Below the pieces are notes generated by a model. That model did no database searches. It saw only the letters and a list, made by a program, of their open reading frames with translations, and had not been told where the DNA came from. From the IMG/VR virus record IMGVR_UViG_3300037189_013884, positions 1 to 22,898 of that record: a stretch of 22,898 nucleotides of DNA. One strand, written 5' to 3'. Origin of the DNA: a virus. The position numbers and the translations under genes are program-made. Every line of letters starts with the position of its first letter. Position 1 is the first letter of the stretch. Of the stretch, positions 1-7,480 are shown piece after piece.

Positions 1-447
1 CCTGTATTTAAATGCGGCGAATCAAATAATGTAATGCGTATTAAAATGACTGATTCTCAATATGCAGATACTATTGAAGCGTACAATCATTATAAAGATA
101 TGTTTGATGATTATTGTCGTTATTTAGTTCAAGGTATTATGTCAAGAAACGCTGTTGGATTTTTTCCAAAACCAAAACCTCAAACCGAACCCGATCCAGT
201 TCAAGAACCTCCGCCAGAAATACCAATTCCAGAAGCACAGTCTTCGTCTTCTTCATCTTCGTCAAAAAAAGAAGAAATTAAAGATGAAAATCCGTTTGAC
301 ATGATCAAACTTATGAAAATTGCCGTAGCACTTGACAAAAAACCGTGGATAAAACACACTGACAATAAAAACTTGCTAGACTCGTCTGTTTCTGATATGG
401 TAGGTGACGATCATGCTAAAGCAAGACCTAATAATATCAACACTTAA
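1..447 (+). CDS. 3' part of an unknown acidic, Pro/Ser-rich phage protein (5' end outside window)
   Basis: The reading frame is open from the first base, so the gene probably begins before the window; an internal ATG at 34 is a possible but unproven start. The visible part has an N-terminal segment rich in aromatic and acidic residues that looks helical (YNHYKDMFDDYCRYLVQGIM), then a Pro/Glu linker, an eight-serine run at about nt 240-268, a charged Lys/Glu stretch, and a short C-terminal region. The linker looks like a flexible tether between a folded domain and a C-terminal tail. I do not recognise the family. The last 35 bases overlap the primase gene when its ATG at 413 is used, so the two are likely co-translated. 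Its position suggests a replication role, but that is inference only. Confidence 0.7.
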   Translation, partial: PVFKCGESNNVMRIKMTDSQYADTIEAYNHYKDMFDDYCRYLVQGIMSRNAVGFFPKPKPQTEPDPVQEPPPEIPIPEAQSSSSSSSSKKEEIKDENPFDMIKLMKIAVALDKKPWIKHTDNKNLLDSSVSDMVGDDHAKARPNNINT

Positions 448-1336
448 CAAAGTTTTTCATCAGACTCCTAAATTAAGAAAAGGAACTGATGCGGTTTATT
501 TTTGTCCAGTATGCAAACACTATAAGCGCAAACTAGAAGTTAGTTTGGTGACGGGAAAATATAATTGTTGGGTATGTAATTTTAGAGGATTGAGTTATCG
601 ATCTTTATTTAAAAAATTAAATGCACCATCAGAAGCATATTCTGCATTAGGCGAGTTTGAAACATATAAATTTTCATCAACATATTCTAATGATGAAGAA
701 CCTGAGCGTCCAAAATTGCCGGATGAATTTAAGCAAATGGCGGTACCATCCAAAGATAAAGTATATTATAAAGCAATCCAATATTTAAAAGAACGAAATG
801 TTACAAAATGTGACATTTTAAGATACAACATTGGATATTGTGATACCGGATTGTATGCGAATAGAATAATAATTCCATCATATGATGCAGATGGAAATGT
901 AAACTTTTTTAGTGCCCGTGATATTACTGGATACAGCTATGCAAAATATCGGTTGTCTGGATATTCAAAAAATATTATAGGATTTGAACTATTTATAAAT
1001 TTTGAAGAACCGATTACATTAGTAGAAGGTCAATTTGACGCAATTTCAGTTCGCAAAAACGCCATTCCTTTATTTGGAAAAGGATTATCTAAAAAACTCA
1101 AAGCAAGACTATTGGAATCAGATGTTCCCAGAGTCAATGTATTATTGGACAATGACGCGCATGAAGATGCAATTGAAATTTGTAGGTTTCTAGTTAAAAA
1201 TGAAATCCCTGCACATCTAGTCAAATTAGAAGACAAAGATCCTTCCATTTTAGGATTTAGTAAAACATGGGAATATATAAACAATTCTCCAGAAATGACT
1301 TTTAAATCACTCTTACATCACAAACTTAAATTATAA
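413..1336 (+). CDS. gp61: DNA primase, T4 gp61/DnaG-type (zinc ribbon + TOPRIM)
   Basis: This enzyme makes the short RNA primers for lagging-strand synthesis and would work with the phage replicative helicase. From the ATG at 413 it is 307 residues, close to T4 gp61 (about 340). An N-terminal zinc-binding domain shows two CxxC pairs (C31/C34 and C52/C55, CPVC and CWVC). The TOPRIM catalytic core follows: VEGQFD with E205, LDNDAHEDA with D246/D248, and D276-P-S. A GTG at 404 would add three residues, but it lies inside the purine-rich AGGTG at 402-406, which is well placed as a ribosome binding site for the ATG at 413; I therefore chose 413. The gene overlaps its upstream neighbour by 35 bases and ends 2 bases before the recombination nuclease, so the three form one replication/recombination operon. 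The family call is firm; the gp61 name rests on domain content and size. Confidence 0.88.
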   Translation: MLKQDLIISTLNKVFHQTPKLRKGTDAVYFCPVCKHYKRKLEVSLVTGKYNCWVCNFRGLSYRSLFKKLNAPSEAYSALGEFETYKFSSTYSNDEEPERPKLPDEFKQMAVPSKDKVYYKAIQYLKERNVTKCDILRYNIGYCDTGLYANRIIIPSYDADGNVNFFSARDITGYSYAKYRLSGYSKNIIGFELFINFEEPITLVEGQFDAISVRKNAIPLFGKGLSKKLKARLLESDVPRVNVLLDNDAHEDAIEICRFLVKNEIPAHLVKLEDKDPSILGFSKTWEYINNSPEMTFKSLLHHKLKL

Positions 1337-1338
1337 TT

Positions 1339-4300
1339 ATGGTTACTTATCTAAAATCACCGGTTAAAAAATTCACTCATATAGTTCACGTCGCAGATAT
1401 TCACATTCGTCTTAGTCAACGATATGATGAGTATTTAGAAGTGTTTCAACGTTTATATGATGAAATTGACAAGATGCCAGAAACAACTTTAATTGCTGTT
1501 TTAGGAGATCTATTTCATAGTAAAGCCGCCATGTCACCTGTTTGTTTGACCGCAGCAAACAATTTTTTGAGAGGATTGGCTGATCGACGCCCTGTTATTT
1601 TGATTCCGGGAAACCATGACGCAAATTTAAATAATAAAACTGGATTAGATAGTTCTCAGTCTGTCGTAGATACAATCAGACACGATAATATCTCATTTCT
1701 TCGTAACAGTGGATTGTATATCATTGGAAATGTATTGTTTAATCATTATTCTGTATTTGATGATTATACAAAATATATTAATTACTATAAAATTCCTAAA
1801 AAGTATTTAAATGAAACAGATCATCATATTGCGTTGTTTCATGGACCGGTGCAAGATGCAGTAACAGACGTTGGATATCGTGTAGCAAGTAAAACTGTAA
1901 GCAATAATACATTTGATGGACATCATATTGCATTGTTAGGCGATATTCATCATCATCAACGTTTACAAGAATATAGTGCAAATTATTCTCAGCCTGTAAT
2001 TTTGTATGCAGGTTCAATGGTTCAACAAAACCATGGAGAAAATCTTGAAGGACATGGATATGTACTATGGGAGTTGGATTCTAAAACATATACATTTCAT
2101 GAAATTCCGAATGACTACGGCTATTTTACTATTCTAGTTGAAAATGGAGAATTGAAGACTGACCTTGCTAAGTTACCTAAAAAAACATTTTTACGTGTCA
2201 AGTGCAATCAGACAATTAAAGTAGAAATAGATAAAATTTTACGTGACATCAAAGATAAAACAGAAGTTCTTGAAACCGTATATGAAAAAATAGATTTTAA
2301 AGAATCTGAAAAGAAAAATATTATCGATGTTACAAACATCAATGTTGATAGTATTAATGATCTTGATTATCAAAATCAATTAATTTCAAATTTCTTTAAA
2401 ATTCGTAATATTGAATTGAACGAAGAATTATCTCGTCAAGTTTATAATATTAATAAAGAAATGAATCTACGATTGGAACAAGTTAAGAGTGCTAAAAACA
2501 TTCGATGGAAGCCAAAGAAGTTTCAATTTGAAAATATGTTTTCTTACGGCGACGGCAATGTAATTGACTTTACAAATATGAGAGGAACTGTTGGGTTATT
2601 TGCAAATAATCGCGCTGGTAAAAGTAGTATTCTTTCAGCTTTGTGTTTTTGTATTTTTGATAAATGTGATCGTGCATTTAAGGCGGCTGACATTCTAAAT
2701 ACTCAAAAAATGAGTTTCAATTGTAAATTTAATTTTGAAATCGACAAAATTGATTATTTTATTGAACGTAAAGGTATCCAAGATAAAAAAGGAAATGTAA
2801 AGGTCGATGTTAAATTTTATCGTATCATCGAAGGAGTGATGGAGGATTTGAACGGAGAAGCTCGTAGAAATACAAATGATGTTATTCGTGAATATTTAGG
2901 AACATATGAAGACTTCTTGCTTACTGTATTAAGTATTCAAAACGGTAAAGAAGGAAGTTTCATTGATATGGGACAAGCGGATCGTAAAGATTTAATTTCC
3001 AAATTTATGGGAATTACAGTCTTTGATAATTTGACTGAACATGCCAAGGAAAAATTAAAAGAAGTCAACGCATTGTTAAAATTATATGAGAAAACCGATT
3101 ATCCTAAATTATTGGAGACTCGTATGCATGATATTATTGTCATCGAAAAACAAATAAGTGCAGAGAATAATGAGTTGGAAAAACTAACAGATAAACTTGC
3201 TGTTCAAAATACACGCTTAATTGAAGAAAATAAAAAATTAGTCAATACTGGAAATGCACCAACCAATATTATTGAGTTGGACGCATCCAAAGCTAAATTA
3301 ATTAAAGAAAAATCTGATCTTCAATTGTTGATAGAAAAACAAAAAGTATATTTGACACAAGTCGCAGAGTCATTGGCGACGGTCAAATTAGAAATTGATA
3401 AAATTGACTACGCTACATTAACACAAGAAATTAAAAAATATGAATTGTTAATTGAAGAAAATAAACAATTAAAACATAAAATTGATTTAAAAAATCTAGA
3501 TATAGACAATAAAAAGAAACGCATTCTAAAATTAGAAGAACATAAATATAATCCAAATTGTGAAGCGTGTAGAAGCAATGCGATTGTAAAAGAGTTAGAA
3601 CAAACTAAGAAAGATTTATTAGTTGTTCAAAATGATCAAGTCGCATTAACTAGTAAATTTACAAATAATGTCAACTTAATTGAATCATTGAAATGGGCAT
3701 CAAGTAAAAACACAGAATATATTGAATTGGACAAGAAAAAAATTGATTTAAACAATAAGGTTAATATTGCAACAAACGGAATTCTTAAATCCGAAAGTCG
3801 TTATAATTTAATTGACCGTGAGATTGAAACGGTTCAAAAAAATATTGACGCGTACCATGCTGAAAAAGATGCTATCGAAAGTAATAAAATAATAAATCAA
3901 GTTATTGATAGTATTAAAACAGTTATTAATGGACTCGACAGTAATATTAAAGTATCAAATAAAAAATTAATTGAATTGAATGGAAAATTAACGGCGGCAA
4001 TTGAACAAAAAAATAATTACGAAACTAATATCAAAAATGCCAAAAATTATCAATTAGAACAAGAAGGATATAAATACTATACTATGGCGGTTGATCGTGA
4101 TGGTATTCCATATGAGTTAATTTCACAAGCATTGCCAACATTAGAAGGAGAAATCAATAACATATTACAACAAATTGTTGACTTTACTATTGTACTTAAT
4201 ACAGATGGTAAGAATGTTATTGGATATATATCTGATAATGGACAAAAATGGAAGATGGAATTGGCAAGTGGGTTAGAAAGATTTGTAACATCATTGGCAA

Positions 4301-4539
4301 TCCGAGTGGCATTATTGAACATATCTAACTTACCACGTCCTAACTTTATAGCTATTGATGAAGGATTTGGGTGTGCTGATAAAGAAAACCTAAGCAGTAT
4401 GTCAGCGTTATTATCTCATTTTAAATCAAATTTTGAATTTTTATGGGTAGTAAGCCACTTAGATATGATGAAAGATATGGTAGATCATCAGTTAGAAATT
4501 AAAAAAGAAAAGGGCTTCTCAAAGATTGTTTCGATATAA
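1339..4539 (+). CDS. gp47-gp46: Fused Mre11-like nuclease / Rad50-like ATPase (T4 gp47+gp46, SbcD+SbcC)
   Basis: One 1066-residue chain carries both halves of the DNA-end-processing complex that in T4 is made of gp47 and gp46 and starts recombination-dependent replication and host DNA breakdown. Residues 1 to about 380 are a metallophosphoesterase with all expected motifs: D20-x-H22, G56-D57, G91-N-H93-D, H168-G, and G201-D-x-H204-x-H206. From about residue 400 comes the Rad50/SbcC part: a P-loop at 422-430 (ANNRAGKSS, K428, with Ala in place of the first Gly), a long heptad-rich coiled coil on both sides of a zinc hook C741-E-A-C744, a degenerate ABC signature LASGLER at 975-981, Walker B IAIDEG with D1007/E1008, and the H-loop histidine H1040. 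No stop or frame change separates the halves. The gene starts 2 bases after the primase stop with no Shine-Dalgarno sequence visible. Confidence 0.93.
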   Translation: MVTYLKSPVKKFTHIVHVADIHIRLSQRYDEYLEVFQRLYDEIDKMPETTLIAVLGDLFHSKAAMSPVCLTAANNFLRGLADRRPVILIPGNHDANLNNKTGLDSSQSVVDTIRHDNISFLRNSGLYIIGNVLFNHYSVFDDYTKYINYYKIPKKYLNETDHHIALFHGPVQDAVTDVGYRVASKTVSNNTFDGHHIALLGDIHHHQRLQEYSANYSQPVILYAGSMVQQNHGENLEGHGYVLWELDSKTYTFHEIPNDYGYFTILVENGELKTDLAKLPKKTFLRVKCNQTIKVEIDKILRDIKDKTEVLETVYEKIDFKESEKKNIIDVTNINVDSINDLDYQNQLISNFFKIRNIELNEELSRQVYNINKEMNLRLEQVKSAKNIRWKPKKFQFENMFSYGDGNVIDFTNMRGTVGLFANNRAGKSSILSALCFCIFDKCDRAFKAADILNTQKMSFNCKFNFEIDKIDYFIERKGIQDKKGNVKVDVKFYRIIEGVMEDLNGEARRNTNDVIREYLGTYEDFLLTVLSIQNGKEGSFIDMGQADRKDLISKFMGITVFDNLTEHAKEKLKEVNALLKLYEKTDYPKLLETRMHDIIVIEKQISAENNELEKLTDKLAVQNTRLIEENKKLVNTGNAPTNIIELDASKAKLIKEKSDLQLLIEKQKVYLTQVAESLATVKLEIDKIDYATLTQEIKKYELLIEENKQLKHKIDLKNLDIDNKKKRILKLEEHKYNPNCEACRSNAIVKELEQTKKDLLVVQNDQVALTSKFTNNVNLIESLKWASSKNTEYIELDKKKIDLNNKVNIATNGILKSESRYNLIDREIETVQKNIDAYHAEKDAIESNKIINQVIDSIKTVINGLDSNIKVSNKKLIELNGKLTAAIEQKNNYETNIKNAKNYQLEQEGYKYYTMAVDRDGIPYELISQALPTLEGEINNILQQIVDFTIVLNTDGKNVIGYISDNGQKWKMELASGLERFVTSLAIRVALLNISNLPRPNFIAIDEGFGCADKENLSSMSALLSHFKSNFEFLWVVSHLDMMKDMVDHQLEIKKEKGFSKIVSI

Positions 4540-4544
4540 TTAAT

Positions 4545-7118
4545 ATGGCATATATTTATGAATATATGCCACAATATAGAACAGGTACTAGTTTAGGGTT
4601 AACAAAGCTTAAGGTAGACGCAGAGGATACATCATTTTTATCCTCTGCGTATTTTTTGTTATCAGAATTTGATAATAATTTTAGATTGGGAAAGAATTCA
4701 ATTACTTTAAATAACCCTCCTGCTGATTTAAAAGTTGAAGCATATGATAGTGCAAATAATATTTTATATTTTGAAAAAGCAACTAATAATGATTTTATTA
4801 ATAAAACAAAATCAGTAACTTTATCATTTCATGTATATCCACAAAATAGTAATGGAATCGGTAAAATTATATTGGTAGGAACTTACAATAATAAAATAAT
4901 TCGATATGTAACGATTGTTAATATTGATACCACAACAATCAATAACAGTAAAATTAGATTTTATAATCCGCCGACAATTGAAGTCGCCCCATTATTGGTT
5001 TTTGCAACAAAAACAAACATAAGCGAACTGAATCCGAAAACCCTAACTGGATCGTTTTATACAAAAGCAGTATTACCATCGTCAAATTTTACATTAGATA
5101 ATAAATATAATAAGGATGCTACCGATTATCAAGTTGTTTCAAATTTACCAAATTTTAGTTCAAGTTTGGAATCATTTTATATTAATTTAAATGTAAATAA
5201 AATTAAAAATTTAAATGATGCTGGTGAGATTGTAGTAAATCAAACATCTTCTATTTTAGTTAAGAATGTAGTTAATTCAACTACACTGCAATTAGATACT
5301 CCATACGTATATAATAATTCGGCAAATAATAAATTAACGGTTGCAGAAATAACAAATGGAAATTTTAATATTAACTATTCAAGTTATAATTATAATTCAA
5401 GTTATTTTACAACGCAAAGTTATTTGACTGAAAGCATTGGATTAAATGGAAGTGCAAGATATAAAAAATATTCTATTGCAGAAATTACATATCGTAATCT
5501 AGATACATTTAGTGGAACTGTAGTTCGTCACAAAGTTTATAAAAAGAGTTTAAATATTCAAAGTGATTATACTGTAATCATGGATGAAAATTTTTTAAAT
5601 AATGAAATATTAATAAATTACACGGTTCCAGTTAAAACTTATAAAAATTTAGGATCTTTCTATTCACAAAATTTCATTGATACTTTTTGGTTTACAAGTA
5701 GTGCGGCATTCAATTTAACTTATGATAGTAGTTCATTGATTGACGCAATGAATATCAATGGATCGTCTACAATCACAGATGGATATGTGTTGGTAAAATT
5801 AAATACAGATCCAACTTCAAACAGAAATGTTAATTATATTCCCTATAATAGTACTCAATATGCAGATCAAAGCGGTTCCGCATATGATACAAATTTTTTA
5901 AAATTAAATCAAGCTACTGATTATATATTAAGTTTTAATTGTAATTTAATATCAAAAAATATTTCTGACATTGCTACTTTAGATTTTTATTTAACTGGAT
6001 CTTATATTAATAATAATAAAGAAAAAGATTATAGTGCGCAATACGGAGTTCATCTTGCAAGTTTAAAAATTCCAGATCAAGTTACTTCAAAAAATTATCA
6101 TAATAATTTAAAATTTAAATTTACACCAACTAATGATTTGTATGGTACTCTTGTTATTGTACCTAGAAATTTAAAATCTGTTATAATAAATAAATTATCT
6201 ATCGTTTATGATAGAACTAAAGGATTTAGTCCAAGCTCATATACAGTTCGGGTTCCATTTGATGTAGACCAACCAAAAGAATTATTTGATATTAAAGCGG
6301 AGTTATATGATAATAATTCTAATTTAGTGTATTCAAATTTAAGAACTGTTCAATTATTTGATCCGTCTGGAAGTACTGTAGTATATCCTTTGAATACGGA
6401 TGTTATTACTGCGGGCACTGTAAATGTCACTAATGCATTGAATGTTACAGGAAGTATCAATGTTAATAATTTTAGTTGCACTCCAGCGGATAATTTAAAT
6501 CAAGTTGATTATCTTGTTACTTGGGATCGCAATAATAAAAATTTATGTATTGTAACTTCAAGTGGCATTTCTACTGGAGGTGGATTAACACCCGGTGCTA
6601 CATATCCAATTACAAGTAGCTGGACTAATAATGTTATTAGTTCATCATATGCATTAACAGCAAGTTATATTGCTGGAGTTTCTAATGTTAGTTCAAGTTA
6701 TGCTTTAACCTCAAGCTTTGCAACTAGCGCAAGTGCCGCAATTAATAGTCAAACCGCTTCATTTTTACCAGTAACAACATATTTAATTACTTCAAGTTGG
6801 AGTAATAATAGTTTGACTGCAAGCTATATTACTTCAAGCAACATCACTGGCACGGTTACATCAGCGAGCTATGCATTGAGTAGTAGTTATTCGCCAACAA
6901 ATATTACAAGTAGTTGGTCAAATAATAGCATATCATCGAGTTATGCAACAACTGCAAGTTATGCTCCAACAAATGCTAATTTAACTGCAAGTTATGCAAT
7001 TTTTGCAAGTGTATCAAGTTCATTGAATTTCACAGATGATGTTGGTGCTGCCGCAGGTGGTGTTCCCCTCGGCGGTTTATATCGAAACGGAAACTTTATA
7101 TTAATAAGATTATCATAA
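4545..7118 (+). CDS. Large tail/appendage structural protein with Ser-Tyr repeat C-terminus
   Basis: This is an 857-residue virion protein, probably part of a tail fibre, baseplate appendage or whisker. The first 680 or so residues are rich in Asn, Thr, Ser and beta-forming residues, with few cysteines or charged clusters, as in beta-rich phage appendages. From about residue 688 to 838 the sequence becomes repetitive, with recurring SSYALTASY and TSSWSNN units also found in the N-terminus of the next protein. It ends in a compact Gly-rich tail (GGVPLGGLYRNGNF), which looks like a folded C-terminal cap, so the gene appears complete. The ATG at 4545 has no Shine-Dalgarno sequence; an in-frame ATG at 4566 is an alternative. 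Oddly, a full intrinsic terminator lies inside codons 25-38 and a hairpin covers the start codon. It follows the nuclease gene by 5 bases and precedes the fibre gene by 1 base. No family name can be given with confidence. Confidence 0.75.
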   Translation: MAYIYEYMPQYRTGTSLGLTKLKVDAEDTSFLSSAYFLLSEFDNNFRLGKNSITLNNPPADLKVEAYDSANNILYFEKATNNDFINKTKSVTLSFHVYPQNSNGIGKIILVGTYNNKIIRYVTIVNIDTTTINNSKIRFYNPPTIEVAPLLVFATKTNISELNPKTLTGSFYTKAVLPSSNFTLDNKYNKDATDYQVVSNLPNFSSSLESFYINLNVNKIKNLNDAGEIVVNQTSSILVKNVVNSTTLQLDTPYVYNNSANNKLTVAEITNGNFNINYSSYNYNSSYFTTQSYLTESIGLNGSARYKKYSIAEITYRNLDTFSGTVVRHKVYKKSLNIQSDYTVIMDENFLNNEILINYTVPVKTYKNLGSFYSQNFIDTFWFTSSAAFNLTYDSSSLIDAMNINGSSTITDGYVLVKLNTDPTSNRNVNYIPYNSTQYADQSGSAYDTNFLKLNQATDYILSFNCNLISKNISDIATLDFYLTGSYINNNKEKDYSAQYGVHLASLKIPDQVTSKNYHNNLKFKFTPTNDLYGTLVIVPRNLKSVIINKLSIVYDRTKGFSPSSYTVRVPFDVDQPKELFDIKAELYDNNSNLVYSNLRTVQLFDPSGSTVVYPLNTDVITAGTVNVTNALNVTGSINVNNFSCTPADNLNQVDYLVTWDRNNKNLCIVTSSGISTGGGLTPGATYPITSSWTNNVISSSYALTASYIAGVSNVSSSYALTSSFATSASAAINSQTASFLPVTTYLITSSWSNNSLTASYITSSNITGTVTSASYALSSSYSPTNITSSWSNNSISSSYATTASYAPTNANLTASYAIFASVSSSLNFTDDVGAAAGGVPLGGLYRNGNFILIRLS
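4547..4570 (+). promoter_or_regulatory. Hairpin overlapping a start codon
   Basis: A perfect 9-bp inverted repeat (GGCATATAT / ATATATGCC) with a 6-base loop starts at the G of the ATG at 4545 and takes in the second in-frame ATG at 4566. In mRNA it could partly bury both starts and slow initiation. The stem is mostly A-U, so it is only moderately stable; a regulatory role is inference. Confidence 0.45.
4618..4657 (+). terminator. Intrinsic terminator inside the 5' end of a structural gene
   Basis: A perfect 12-bp stem (ACGCAGAGGATA paired with TATCCTCTGCGT, 4618-4629 with 4639-4650) encloses a 9-base loop and is followed by A and six T residues (4651-4657). This is the standard form of a Rho-independent terminator. 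It lies at codons 25-38 of the structural gene starting at 4545, just past the replication/recombination genes. It would end transcripts arriving from that module unless they are antiterminated or the hairpin is kept open by a translating ribosome. Confidence 0.85.
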
Positions 7119-7480
7119 TATGTCACTACAATTATCAGCCAGTTTAAATCTCACCGGTTCATTAAATTTGAGCGGCAGTATGTCTGCAACTCAAGTTTTA
7201 AATATCACTGCAAGTGTTGCTCAAAACAGCATCACTTCCAGTTACATATCAGCAAGCAATGTAACAGGAACTGTAGTTTCATCTAGTTATAGTTTGAGCA
7301 GCAGTTACTCTCCAACGAATATTACAAGTAGTTGGAGTACAAATAGTTTAACTGCAAGTTATATTACTGCAAGTAATGTAGTTGGTACTGTAACGTCTGC
7401 TTCATATTCACTAAATTCAGGTACTTCAAATACTGCTAGTTATATCAATGCGGCTAATGTGAATGGAACAGTAACTCAAG
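6600..7480 (+). repeat. Shared Ser/Tyr-rich repeats spanning two adjacent structural genes
   Basis: The 3' end of the gene at 4545 and the 5' end of the gene at 7120 contain related repeats encoding SSYxLSSSYSPTNITSSW and GTVTSASY units. One clear DNA pair is 6891-6917 and 7309-7335, which encode the same nine residues, SPTNITSSW, and differ at only a few positions. The units recur several times within each gene. They could pair by recombination and change repeat number or join the two genes. Confidence 0.8.

Noticed and set aside
404-412. GTG start for the primase at 404
   Set aside because: It falls inside the AGGTG that serves as ribosome binding site for the ATG at 413, and the three added residues match nothing in the family.
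7117-7121. A frameshift splitting one gene into the 4545 and 7120 proteins
   Set aside because: The first protein ends in a plausible folded Gly-rich cap and the second has its own ATG right after the stop; the shared repeats fit duplication better than a broken gene.
6600-7480. CRISPR array or intergenic tandem repeat
   Set aside because: The repeats are in-frame coding units of uneven spacing and sequence, without regular spacers.
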